Positions 33,636 through 42,320 of a stretch of 64,000 nucleotides of DNA are shown here, one piece after another; within the stretch, counting starts at the first letter, position 1, and the number at the start of each line of letters is the position of its first letter. The stretch is taken from assembly GCF_009720745.1 (NCBI RefSeq), contig NZ_WNKX01000023.1:1-64000 (forward strand). The letters are read 5' to 3'. Source of the stretch: Massilia eburnea. GTDB taxonomy: Bacteria > Pseudomonadota > Gammaproteobacteria > Burkholderiales > Burkholderiaceae_D. The position numbers and the translations under genes are program-made. The notes under the pieces are model-generated. The model was not told the DNA's origin and ran no database searches. It saw only the letters and a list, made by a program, of their open reading frames with translations.

Positions 33636-36566
33636 TTAAAACTCATACTTCGCAGTGAAGCGGAAGCGGCGCGCGTTCTGCAGGCCCACAGGCTGCATGT
33701 ACGACGGCGAAGGCGAACCTACACCGGTTTCACCCGCTTCTTCAATCGCCTGCACAGTGCGCTCGTTGAAGATGTTCAGCACCTCAGCCTGGAAGCTCAG
33801 GCCCTTCTGCCACTTCGGCGAGTAGTTCAGCTGCGCGCTCACGTCCTTGGTCCATGCCAGGCGGCCCAGGGTGCCGCGCGGATTCAGCTTGCCATTGCAC
33901 CAGAACGACGCCGAACCGTACTCGATCGACACGCCATCGAGGTTACCGTCGTAGTAGCCCAGGCAGTTGACCGGACGGCCCGACTGCACCAGCAGGTTTG
34001 CGCCCACGCGCCATTCATCCGCCACCTGGTAGGAACCAAAGGCCTTGAAGGTGTGGCGGCGGTCGTTAGGCAGGAAGCCGTTGGCGCCCTCCATCAGGCC
34101 CGGGTAGTCCCAGTCCTGCGAAATGCCGGCGTCGTCCTGGCCGATGTCGGACTTGACGTAGCCTTCGGTGTTGCCGCGGCTGTAGGCCAGCACGTAGGAA
34201 CCGCCCAGGCTCCACTTGCCATCCCACGCACGCTCAAAGCTGAACTCCAGCGCGTTGTAGGTACGCTTTGGTTTCTCGGGGAAGCCCATGTCCTTGGCAG
34301 GAATGGTCACGGAAGTCAGGCCGTTGCCGTCGCCGAAATCGACGTTGGCAGTCAGGTCGCCGCCAGGGTTGTACAGGAAGCAGTGGCCGATTGCGCCTGC
34401 CAGGACATTCGCCTTGGCATCGCTATAGCCGTTGGCGATCGCCCAGTTGTAAGCGCCTTCGTTGTTGCAGACATCGTCCATCACCTTTTTCAGCTTGCGG
34501 TTGGTGTACTTGATGCCCACTTTCCAGCGGTCGCTCAGCGCCTGCTCCATGCCGATGATGAATTCATCCTGGTACATCGGCTTGATGTTCGGATCAACCA
34601 CGGAGCGCGGATCGCCGGCCTTGCCGTCGGAAGTGGTGACGCGCGAACCAAGCTGCGCGCCCTGCCCCGGCAACTCGAACTTGTCAGTGCCGAAGCTGCC
34701 GTTGAAGGCATAGAAGTCGCGGTAGTCCAGCTCCGCGCCCGACAGGCGCACATTGGTGTTCGACATCACCGGGATATAGTAGCGGCCAGCGTTGGCGAAG
34801 ACCTTGGTCTGCGCCTTGCCGCCCACGTCCCATGCCACGCCAAGGCGCGGAGCGATGGTGTTGTTCACCTTGATGAAGGTCTTGCCTTCAGCATTCAGGT
34901 TTTCGAACGATTCGCTGCGCAGGCCAAGCGACAGCATCACGTCCTTGTGCACCTGCCAGTTGTCTTCCAGGTAGTAAGCCGAGTTCTTGGTGGTGAACTG
35001 GCCGCCGTTCTTGAAGGTGCGCGCGTCGATGTAATCCATCGGCGCGCCGCTGGTATTGACGTAGCCGTTGGACAGCCTGCCGCCGTCCGCCAGGGTACGC
35101 ACGATATAGCGCACAACGCCTGGATATTCGGTGCCATCGACCACTTCATACTTCTCGTTGTCTGCACCGAAGCGCAAGCCGTGATTGCCCAAGTTCCATT
35201 CGGCATCCAGGCGCCATGCGGTACGCTTGTCGTTCGCGTTCGGGTCGGTAATCGAAGTCGCGGTAGCGCAGCCCATCGGCACCGGCGTGGTTGGGCGGTT
35301 GTCCTGCACGTATGGGCAGGCAGCGGAAGCCACGTTCGATTTGCGGTTGTACTTGCCGACGCCGTACAGACCCGACACGGTCAGGTCGTCGGTCAGCCAG
35401 GTCGTGTACTTGCCGATCAGGTTTTCGCCGCCGGTAGTGTATTCATCGACGCCCTTGTCCGTGCCCTTGGTGGTACCGTACGGTACCGGCGAATCCCAGT
35501 TGTACTGCTTGTCCTTGGTCTTGTCGCTGAAGGCCGTGAATTCCAGCAGGTTCTTGTCGGTGATGTTCCAGTCGAACTTGGTCAGGAAGCGCGGCGTGCT
35601 GGATTTCATCGTGTCCTGGGTGCTCACGCCATAGGTCTCGCGCTTGATGTCGGCGCCCTGCACCAGGCCGAAGAAGTACAGCTTGTCTTCCACCAGCGGA
35701 CCGCCGACCCAGAGGTTGGCCTGCAGGTCGTCGGTGCCGCCCGGACGCTTGACCAGGTTCCACTTGCCGGTGGTCGGGCTCTTCTCGGCATAGACCGAGG
35801 AACCTTCCAGCGATTCCGGCGACCAGATCACGTTGGCCCCGCCCTTCCACTCATTGGTACCGCGCTTGGTGGTCACCGACAGCACGCCGCCCAGGGAACG
35901 GCCGTATTCCGGGCCGTAGCCACCGGTCTTGACCTGCTGCTGCGCGATGCCTTCAAACGGTACCTGGTTGAACGCCACGCCGTTCAGGGAGTTGGTGACG
36001 TTAAAGCCATTGATGTAGTAGACGTTCTCCGCCGGCGATGCGCCGCCCAGGGATGGCACGTTACCGGCGCGCAGTGCGGTCTGGCCGATACGGGTATCGC
36101 CCTTGGTTGCGCCGGGCGCCAGCAGGGCCACGGCAGTCACGTCGCGCGAAATCGGCAGGCGGTCGATGGCTGCTTTGCTCAGCACCATGCTCGATTCCGG
36201 CGATTTGGTATCGATGCGGGTCACGCGGCCGGTCACCACCACACGGGCAGAATCCTCGAAGTGCGCGATCGAGCCTTCACCGGCTTGCACCTCGACTGCA
36301 CGCTCTTCGGTCTGGCCATTCGGCAGCTTGACCTTCAGCGTGTAGTGGCCTGGCGGCAGCTGGGGAACCGAATACGTGCCCGCCTTGTCCACGGTAATGG
36401 TACGGCTCAGGCCAATTTCCTTGTTCTCCAGCGTGATGACGGTGCCAATCGCAGCGCGGCCACCCACGGAGCCGGCGGAGTTCGATGCCGCGTAGGCATG
36501 GCCTCCGATCGCCAACGTAGCGCTAAACGCAACAGTCAGCGCATGCGCGAGTACAGTTTTTTTCAT
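33636..36566 (-). CDS. TonB-dependent receptor with N-terminal carboxypeptidase-regulatory-like domain (receptor 5, Oar-like)
   Basis: 976-residue outer-membrane receptor of a different subtype from the others. Start MKKTVLAHALTV gives a signal peptide cleaved near residue 26 (GHAYA/A). Residues about 35-95 form a CarboxypepD_reg-like beta-sandwich (TVDKAGTYSVPQLPPGHYTLKVKLPNG). The plug follows (VVVTGRVTRIDT, RAGNVPSLGGASPAENVYYING, GYGPEYGRSLGGVLSVTTKRG), then the barrel ending TAKYEF. Oar-like proteins of this build are linked to protein or peptide uptake and protease secretion; that is family knowledge. The upstream 246 nt contain a phased 10-bp repeat and a 12-bp palindrome, so it is probably tightly regulated. 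Confidence 0.92.
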   Translation of the reverse strand: MKKTVLAHALTVAFSATLAIGGHAYAASNSAGSVGGRAAIGTVITLENKEIGLSRTITVDKAGTYSVPQLPPGHYTLKVKLPNGQTEERAVEVQAGEGSIAHFEDSARVVVTGRVTRIDTKSPESSMVLSKAAIDRLPISRDVTAVALLAPGATKGDTRIGQTALRAGNVPSLGGASPAENVYYINGFNVTNSLNGVAFNQVPFEGIAQQQVKTGGYGPEYGRSLGGVLSVTTKRGTNEWKGGANVIWSPESLEGSSVYAEKSPTTGKWNLVKRPGGTDDLQANLWVGGPLVEDKLYFFGLVQGADIKRETYGVSTQDTMKSSTPRFLTKFDWNITDKNLLEFTAFSDKTKDKQYNWDSPVPYGTTKGTDKGVDEYTTGGENLIGKYTTWLTDDLTVSGLYGVGKYNRKSNVASAACPYVQDNRPTTPVPMGCATATSITDPNANDKRTAWRLDAEWNLGNHGLRFGADNEKYEVVDGTEYPGVVRYIVRTLADGGRLSNGYVNTSGAPMDYIDARTFKNGGQFTTKNSAYYLEDNWQVHKDVMLSLGLRSESFENLNAEGKTFIKVNNTIAPRLGVAWDVGGKAQTKVFANAGRYYIPVMSNTNVRLSGAELDYRDFYAFNGSFGTDKFELPGQGAQLGSRVTTSDGKAGDPRSVVDPNIKPMYQDEFIIGMEQALSDRWKVGIKYTNRKLKKVMDDVCNNEGAYNWAIANGYSDAKANVLAGAIGHCFLYNPGGDLTANVDFGDGNGLTSVTIPAKDMGFPEKPKRTYNALEFSFERAWDGKWSLGGSYVLAYSRGNTEGYVKSDIGQDDAGISQDWDYPGLMEGANGFLPNDRRHTFKAFGSYQVADEWRVGANLLVQSGRPVNCLGYYDGNLDGVSIEYGSASFWCNGKLNPRGTLGRLAWTKDVSAQLNYSPKWQKGLSFQAEVLNIFNERTVQAIEEAGETGVGSPSPSYMQPVGLQNARRFRFTAKYEF

Positions 36567-36610
36567 TTGCAAATTCCATAAAGAAATACAGCATTTTTTA
36601 ATAGTCCCTA

Positions 36611-36660
36611 CAACTCGATCCAACGTCGGCCAACTTGCGCCAACCTTCGCCGAATCTGTC
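36611..36660. repeat. Phased 10-bp direct repeats upstream of receptor 5
   Basis: Five consecutive 10-nt units: CAACTCGATC, CAACGTCGGC, CAACTTGCGC, CAACCTTCGC, CGAATCTGTC. Four begin with CAAC and all end in C. The array lies 45-94 nt before the receptor start codon. Spacing of one helical turn puts each CAAC on the same DNA face, as for cooperative regulator binding. Confidence 0.6.
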
Positions 36661-36751
36661 AATGGGACCACGCTGCATTACCGATGGTCAATTAAGCAAA
36701 TGTACATTAGTGTTACATTGTTGAACTGTTGATACACGGCACGTAACTTGC

Positions 36752-36763
36752 CGACAATTGTCG
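36752..36763. promoter_or_regulatory. 12-bp perfect palindrome, possible operator
   Basis: CGACAATTGTCG, flanked by GC on the left and CC on the right. It lies between the histidine kinase stop and receptor 5, about 190 nt before the receptor start. The related sequence GACAATTAATTGCCGACAA lies before receptor 2 (4804-4822). Confidence 0.4.
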
Positions 36764-36812
36764 CCAAATAAGCGAAACACTTACGTAATCCATGTAGCTG
36801 CAAAACAACGCG

Positions 36813-38156
36813 CTATGCGAGGGGCGGGGAAGATTTGACCTCGAACGGCATGTGGAGATGGAAGCGGCAGCCCTCGCCGGGCGTGCTGTGCACCTCCACT
36901 GCGCCGCCCATCTGCTGCATGATGGTGTAGACGATATGCATGCCCAGGCCCGAGCCGCCCTGCCCGCGCTTGGTCGTGAAGAAGGGTTCGTAAATGCGCT
37001 CGCGCACGCCAGGCGCCAGGCCGACGCCATGGTCGATGAAGTCCATATCCAGCCAGCCGTCGGCGGCGCAGGCGCGCACCAGCACGGTGCCGCCCCGCCC
37101 GTCCGGATAGGCGTGGCGCGCCGCATTCATCAGCAGGTTGGACAGCACTTGCGAAAATTTTCCGGGCGGCAGGCGGGGACGCAACAGGTGGTCCATTTCC
37201 ACTTCCACCTTGATGCCAGCCTTGCGCAATTCCGGGCTATGCGCCGAGACCACGCCTTGCACATAGTCTTTCAGCGCCAGCGTGCTCACATGCTCGCTAC
37301 CCTGGTCCACCGCCAGTTGCTTGAAGTTGCCGATCAAGCCCGCTGCGCGGTGCAGGTTCTGCTCGATCAGCGCGGCCGCGTCGTTCAGGCGCGAGGCCAG
37401 GTTGACCAGGTCGGAGCGGCTCACTTTGGGCGCTTCCAGCGCCTTCACCAGCTGCGCGGTATAGCTGCTCATGGCCGATGCCGCCGTCAGCGCCACGCCG
37501 ACCGGCGTGTTCACCTCATGCGCCACGCCCGCCACCAGGGAGCCCAGCGCCGCCAGCTTTTCCTGTTCCACCAGATTGGCCTGGGCTGCGCGCAAGGCTT
37601 CCGTGCGGCGCACGACTTTTTCTTCCAGCTGGTGTTCGCGCTCCTGGTGCTGCAGCTCGGCCGCCGCGCGCGCCGTGAAGATCGACAGCAGCGACAGCGC
37701 CAGCAAGCGCTTGTTCTCGTCGATCGGCTTGGTGTCGATGGCTGACAGGATGCCGAGCGTCTTCCCTTCGGTGTCGACCATCGGCATGCCGACATAGCTT
37801 TCCGCCTTCATGTCCACCAGCAGGGCATCGAGCGGATAATCCTGCTGAATGCCGCAGCCGTGGAAGCACATGGTCTGGTCGGTCACGTTATGGCAAGGCG
37901 TGTGCTCAAGGCTGTATTCCATATTCGGAAGGAACTCTTCGCCGCCCCATACCGCAAGCGTGCGTATGCCGTCCTGCCCGTCCGGCATCCGGATCACCCG
38001 GCCGGCAATGACATATGTAACGTCCAGCGCCGCCGCCAAATCGCGCACCAGTACGCGGAAGAATGCTTCGCCGCGCGCACGTGCGGTGGAATCCGTGATC
38101 GCGCGTAATGCCGCCTCGGCGAGAGTGCGCGCATCGTTGGCGTCGAATAACTCCAT
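36813..38156 (-). CDS. GAF-domain sensor histidine kinase
   Basis: Soluble 447-residue kinase without transmembrane segments. An N-terminal GAF domain (about 20-165, with YSLEHTPCHNVTDQTMCFHGCGIQQDYP and AESYVGMPMVDTEGKTLGILS) senses an unknown cytosolic signal. A coiled linker leads to the phospho-acceptor His213 in GVAHEVNTP, a variant H-box. ATPase motifs follow: NLLMNAARHA, DHGVGLAPG and GGSGLGMHIVY. It is 9 nt behind the HD-GYP response regulator gene, so the pair forms a two-component system whose output is probably cyclic-di-GMP turnover. Confidence 0.9.
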   Translation of the reverse strand: MELFDANDARTLAEAALRAITDSTARARGEAFFRVLVRDLAAALDVTYVIAGRVIRMPDGQDGIRTLAVWGGEEFLPNMEYSLEHTPCHNVTDQTMCFHGCGIQQDYPLDALLVDMKAESYVGMPMVDTEGKTLGILSAIDTKPIDENKRLLALSLLSIFTARAAAELQHQEREHQLEEKVVRRTEALRAAQANLVEQEKLAALGSLVAGVAHEVNTPVGVALTAASAMSSYTAQLVKALEAPKVSRSDLVNLASRLNDAAALIEQNLHRAAGLIGNFKQLAVDQGSEHVSTLALKDYVQGVVSAHSPELRKAGIKVEVEMDHLLRPRLPPGKFSQVLSNLLMNAARHAYPDGRGGTVLVRACAADGWLDMDFIDHGVGLAPGVRERIYEPFFTTKRGQGGSGLGMHIVYTIMQQMGGAVEVHSTPGEGCRFHLHMPFEVKSSPPLA

Positions 38157-38165
38157 GGCGGACTC

Positions 38166-39707
38166 CTAATGAGGTGGATGGCGCCCGTATAACGCTTGCA
38201 GGTCGTCCGTATGCTGCAGCAGCAGGTCGGCCAGAGCGGGATCGAAGCGGCTGCCGCTGCCTTCGCGCACTTCGGCCAGCGCGTACTGCAGCGTATGCGC
38301 CGGGCGGTAGCTGCGCGGGCTCACCAGCGCATCGACAAAATCGGCCAGGGACGTTATGCGCGCGGCCAGGCTGATTTCTGCGCCCTGCAAACCTTGCGGG
38401 TAGCCCGTGCCGTCCCAGCGCTCGTGATGTTCGCGGGCGATGCGCGCCGCCAGTCGCAGCACGGGCTGGGTGGAAGACGACAGCATGTGCCAGCCGATAT
38501 CGCTGTGGCCTTGCATGCGCGCGCGCTGTTGTGCATCGAGCGGGCCAGGCAAGTTGAGAATGTCGTCCGGAATGCCGGCGTGCCCGATATCGTGCAGCGG
38601 CGCCGCCTGGCGCAACTGGCGCACGGCGCCGGCCGGCATATCCACCGCTGCGCCCAGCATGGCGGCGATTTCACCGACGCGTTCAACGTGGCCGCCGGAT
38701 GCCGCCGAACGTCTTTCCAGCGCCTCGCCCAGGATGTGGATGATCGCGTCCTGCGTCGCTTCGAGTTCTTCACGCGCCAGCAGGTTCTCGTAGGTGATCG
38801 CGACATTGGCCGCAAACAGGCCAAGCAGTTCCCGCTCCTCGTCCTGCAACGGATCGTTGAAGGACATATAAAGCAGGCTCTCGTTGCCGTCGCGTGTGCG
38901 GTAATAGCAGGTGTAGTACAAGGGGCCGAAATGGTCGGCCTGTTCCGCCATGCAGCGCACGAAGGCATCGCGCACCGGTGCCGGCAAATGATCCAGGGTC
39001 TCCTCCGGCGCCAGGCCGGCATAGCCGTTTGTCACCGCCAGTACTTGCAGGCGCCCGGGCTGGCGCGCGGCGGCGTAAGCGTTCATGCGGCTGGCGCAGA
39101 CCCCTTCCGCTTCGTGTCCCAGCAAGGCGGAAGCGTGTTCCAATACGGCCGAGCAGAAATGGCGCAGGTTGTCGGAATCGCAGACGTGGGTAATGGCATC
39201 GATCGAACGGCGCAAGCCAAGGCGGGCGCGCTCCAGCCGCATCAGATCGCGGTAGGCACGCAGGCCGGAATAAAACACGGTACTGAGCTTGGCGTGCGTC
39301 AGCTCCGTCTTTTCGCGGTAATCGTTGATGTCGTAGGTTTTCAGCACCATCGCTTGCGGCGCCTGGCCCGGCTGGCCGGTGCGAAGCACGATGCGCACAT
39401 TCTGGTCGCCCAATTGTTCGCGGATATAGCGCACCAGTTCCAGGCCGGCGTGCTCGGATTCCATCACCACGTCGAGCAGGATCAGGGCGAACTGCCCGGG
39501 GCGCGACAGCAAGGTGCGCGCTTCGGCGCCGGAATAGCAATGGGAGAAATGCAGGCGCCGGCCGTCGAACTCAAAGTCCGCCATCACCAGTTCGGTGACC
39601 TGGTGAACTGCTTGCTCATCGTCAACGACCAGGATCTCCCAGGGCGGGAGAAGCGCAGCAGGGGCTGGCGTCTCATCATCGTCGAACAACATTGCGTCAT
39701 CCACCAT
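38166..39707 (-). CDS. Response regulator with REC, DUF3369 and HD-GYP domains
   Basis: A 513-residue regulator. The receiver (about 22-145) has the phospho-acceptor Asp79 in LILLDVVME. A DUF3369 GAF-like middle domain spans about 165-315. The HD-GYP domain has His372-Asp373 in LHDIGHAGIPD and HHERWDGTGYP at 427-437, so it may be a cyclic-di-GMP phosphodiesterase. The usual HDIGK is HDIGH here. The ATG at 39707 follows GTGGGG by about 7 nt; a GTG four codons upstream is the alternative. First gene of a two-gene unit with the histidine kinase. Confidence 0.9.
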   Translation of the reverse strand: MVDDAMLFDDDETPAPAALLPPWEILVVDDEQAVHQVTELVMADFEFDGRRLHFSHCYSGAEARTLLSRPGQFALILLDVVMESEHAGLELVRYIREQLGDQNVRIVLRTGQPGQAPQAMVLKTYDINDYREKTELTHAKLSTVFYSGLRAYRDLMRLERARLGLRRSIDAITHVCDSDNLRHFCSAVLEHASALLGHEAEGVCASRMNAYAAARQPGRLQVLAVTNGYAGLAPEETLDHLPAPVRDAFVRCMAEQADHFGPLYYTCYYRTRDGNESLLYMSFNDPLQDEERELLGLFAANVAITYENLLAREELEATQDAIIHILGEALERRSAASGGHVERVGEIAAMLGAAVDMPAGAVRQLRQAAPLHDIGHAGIPDDILNLPGPLDAQQRARMQGHSDIGWHMLSSSTQPVLRLAARIAREHHERWDGTGYPQGLQGAEISLAARITSLADFVDALVSPRSYRPAHTLQYALAEVREGSGSRFDPALADLLLQHTDDLQALYGRHPPH

Positions 39708-39749
39708 GCCCAGCCCCACTGGAGGTTGTTTATTGTAAATTATATACCG

Positions 39750-40715
39750 TCAAAGCCAGCCTGCCCTCTTAAAGCGTCGATAGAGCGAGAAGCAAACAAC
39801 AGCCATCAGGGACAGCGCGGCAGGATAGCCGAAACGCCAGTCCAGCTCAGGCATATGCTTGAAATTCATGCCCCAGATCCCGGCCAGGGCGGTTGGCACG
39901 GCAAAAATAGCCGCCCAGGAAGCCAGGCGCTTGCTCACTTCGGCCTCCACCAGCGCCACCATCGACAGGTTGACCTGGATCGCAGTGCCGATCGTGTCGC
40001 GCATGGTATCGAGGGCGCTATTGATGCGCAGCAGGTGGTCGTGGACGTCGCGGAAATATTCCTGGGTGTTGCTGCAGACCGCGGGTACGCGGCCGCCATG
40101 CAGCTTGCCGATTGCGTCAAGCAAGGGGGCGACAGTGTGGCGCATGGTCATCACCTTGCGCTTCAATTCATACAGGCGTTCGATATTGTCCTGCTGCGAG
40201 CCGCGGATAAAGATGCGTTCTTCGATTTTTTCCAGCTCGACTTCCAGCGCATCGATGATGGGGAAATAGCGGTCAACCACGGCGTCCATCAGGGCATACA
40301 GCACGAAGCCGGAGCCTTGCTGCAGCAGGTGCGGTTCGCGTTCGGCACGGGCGCGTACGCCGAGGAAGTCCTGGGTGGAGTTGGAGCGGTTGGACAGCAC
40401 GTAATTGGGGCCGACGAAGATGTCGACTTCGCCGACGTGCATTTCTTCCTCGCGCAGCTCGAGCATTTTGACGACAACGAAGATGGAGTCGCCGTATTCT
40501 TCGATTTTCGGGCGCTGCTGGCCGCGGCCGGCGTCTTCTACGGCCAGTTCGTGCAGGCCGAATTCATGCTGCATGATTTGCAGCTCGTCGCGCGTGGCGT
40601 CGCGCAGGGCGACCCAGACGAAGGCGTCTTTCCGTGCCACGTATTCGCTGATGTCCGCCACCGGGATATCAGCCAGCTTGCGCCCATCCTGGTAGGCGAC
40701 GCAGTTGATCAGCAT
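39750..40715 (-). CDS. corA: Magnesium/cobalt transporter CorA
   Basis: Pentameric inner-membrane channel for magnesium (and cobalt). The protein is 321 residues with the start MLINCVAYQDGRKLAD, chosen because AAGGAG lies 7 nt upstream. The large N-terminal cytosolic domain is followed by the signature GMN in IWGMNFKHMPELDW at about residue 283, between the two C-terminal helices. The basic tail RRFKRAGWL follows. It is downstream of ntrC on the same strand; the 105 nt between contain a near-perfect 37-bp inverted repeat that could isolate the two transcripts. Confidence 0.95.
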   Translation of the reverse strand: MLINCVAYQDGRKLADIPVADISEYVARKDAFVWVALRDATRDELQIMQHEFGLHELAVEDAGRGQQRPKIEEYGDSIFVVVKMLELREEEMHVGEVDIFVGPNYVLSNRSNSTQDFLGVRARAEREPHLLQQGSGFVLYALMDAVVDRYFPIIDALEVELEKIEERIFIRGSQQDNIERLYELKRKVMTMRHTVAPLLDAIGKLHGGRVPAVCSNTQEYFRDVHDHLLRINSALDTMRDTIGTAIQVNLSMVALVEAEVSKRLASWAAIFAVPTALAGIWGMNFKHMPELDWRFGYPAALSLMAVVCFSLYRRFKRAGWL

Positions 40716-40745
40716 GCAGGCTCCTTTATTTCCAAGCCCGCAGCA

Positions 40746-40823
40746 TAGCAGGAAGAAAAAGGGGACGTAACACATTTTCGGCGCAGCCGAAAATGTGTTA
40801 CGTCCCCTTTTTTCTTCCTGCTA
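40746..40823. repeat. Near-perfect 37-bp inverted repeat that includes the ntrC stop codon
   Basis: The left arm spans 40746-40782 and the right arm 40786-40823, separated by GCA. The arms are identical apart from one extra T in the right arm's T-run. The core is GGGGACGTAACACATTTTCGGC and its complement, flanked by an A/T-rich GAAGAAAAA. The last three bases of the right arm (40821-40823) are the TAG stop of ntrC. In RNA it would fold into a very stable hairpin, and the U-rich flank means it might terminate ntrC transcripts. It differs in sequence from the GGGTCTGACCC family. Confidence 0.9.
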
Positions 40824-42311
40824 GTCGTCCTTCGCGCCGTCGATACCCAGCTCGGCAATCTTGCGCGTGATGGTGTTGCGGCCGATGCCCAGGCGGATGG
40901 CGGCGTCGTTCTTGCGCCCGTGGGTATATTTCAAGGCGGTGCGAATCAGGGCCGATTCAAACTGGCGGCCCAACACATCCATCACATCCTGCTGCCCGCT
41001 GCTGAGCATGCCCGCCGCCTGCAGCTCCAGCAAGCTCAGCCACCCCTCCGGCGACGAAGCCAGTGCCGGCGGCGCCAGCGGCTGCACCACGCCATGATGC
41101 TGCGGCATCGCCGTTTCGACAACAGCCGCCGGCGCAGCGGCGTGCGTGGCGCCGTCCTGCCCCTGCGTCAACTCCAGCGGCAAGTCCTTCACCTCGACCG
41201 TCTGCCCCGGCGCCATCACCGTAATCCAATTGCACAGGTTCTCCAGCTGGCGCACATTACCCGGCAACTCAAGCTGCTGCAGAAACGCCAGCGTCGAATC
41301 GCTCATGCGCTTGGCCTCCACACCGAGCTGTCGCGCACTCTGCACCAGGAAGTGGCGCACCAGGATGGGGATATCCTCGCGCCGCTCCCTCAAACTGGGC
41401 AGCCGCAGGCGGATCACGTTCAGGCGGTGGTACAAGTCCTCGCGGAACAAGCCATCGCGCACGCGCTGCTCCAGGTTCTGGTGCGTCGCCGTGATCACGC
41501 GCACGTTCGCCTTCAGCGGCGAGTGGCCGCCGACGCGATAGAAGTGGCCATCCGACAGCACGCGCAGCAAGCGCGTTTGCAGGTCAAACGGCATATCGCC
41601 GATTTCGTCCATGAACAGGGTACCGCCTTCTGCCTGCTCGAAACGGCCGCGGCGCGTGGTCTGCGCGCCGGTAAAGGCGCCGCGCTCATGGCCGAACAGT
41701 TCGGATTCCAGCAAGTCCTTTGGAATCGCAGCGGTATTGATGGCGATGAAGGGCTGCTCGGCGCGCGGGCTGTGCTTGTGCAGGGCGCGCGCCACCAGCT
41801 CCTTGCCGGTGCCCGATTCGCCGGTGATCAGCACCGTCACGTTCGATTGCGACAGGCGGCCGATGGCGCGGAATACTTCCTGCATGGCCGGCGCCTGGCC
41901 CAGGATTTCCGGCGTATCGGCCGGGCCCGATTCGATACTCGATTCGCGCAGGCTCTCGTCCAGCGCGCGGCGGATCAGCTCCACCGCCTTGTCGATATCG
42001 AAGGGCTTGGCCAGGTATTCAAAGGCCCCGCCCTGGAAGGCCGCGACGGCGGAGTCCAGGTCGGAGAAGGCGGTAATGATGATCACCGGCAGGCCGGGAT
42101 GGCGCTGCTTCACCAGCTGCAGCAAGTCGAGGCCGGAGTCGCCCGGCATGCGGATGTCCGACACCAGCACCTGCGGCGTCTCATGTTCCAACGCGGCGAC
42201 GGCATCGCGCGCATTGGCAAAGCTGCGCGTTGCGAGGTTCTCGCGCGCCAGGGCTTTCTCGAGCACCCAGCGGATCGATTCGTCGTCGTCAACAATCCAG
42301 ATTGGTTTCAT
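40821..42311 (-). CDS. ntrC: Nitrogen regulator NtrC, sigma54-dependent activator
   Basis: 496-residue response regulator that activates nitrogen-assimilation genes with RNA polymerase-sigma54. The receiver has Asp52 in VSDIRMPG. The AAA+ domain has Walker A GESGTGKE at 164-171, the sigma54-contact loop GAFTGA at 211-216, and DEIGDMP. The C-terminal Fis-type helix-turn-helix is HGRKNDAAIRLGIGRNTITRKI. It lies 9 nt after ntrB. Likely NtrC sites stand upstream of glnA, the first gene of this cluster. The TAG stop is formed by the edge of an inverted repeat, so the very C-terminus (KDD) may have been reshaped by that element. Confidence 0.97.
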   Translation of the reverse strand: MKPIWIVDDDESIRWVLEKALARENLATRSFANARDAVAALEHETPQVLVSDIRMPGDSGLDLLQLVKQRHPGLPVIIITAFSDLDSAVAAFQGGAFEYLAKPFDIDKAVELIRRALDESLRESSIESGPADTPEILGQAPAMQEVFRAIGRLSQSNVTVLITGESGTGKELVARALHKHSPRAEQPFIAINTAAIPKDLLESELFGHERGAFTGAQTTRRGRFEQAEGGTLFMDEIGDMPFDLQTRLLRVLSDGHFYRVGGHSPLKANVRVITATHQNLEQRVRDGLFREDLYHRLNVIRLRLPSLRERREDIPILVRHFLVQSARQLGVEAKRMSDSTLAFLQQLELPGNVRQLENLCNWITVMAPGQTVEVKDLPLELTQGQDGATHAAAPAAVVETAMPQHHGVVQPLAPPALASSPEGWLSLLELQAAGMLSSGQQDVMDVLGRQFESALIRTALKYTHGRKNDAAIRLGIGRNTITRKIAELGIDGAKDD

Positions 42312-42320
42312 GTATTCCGA

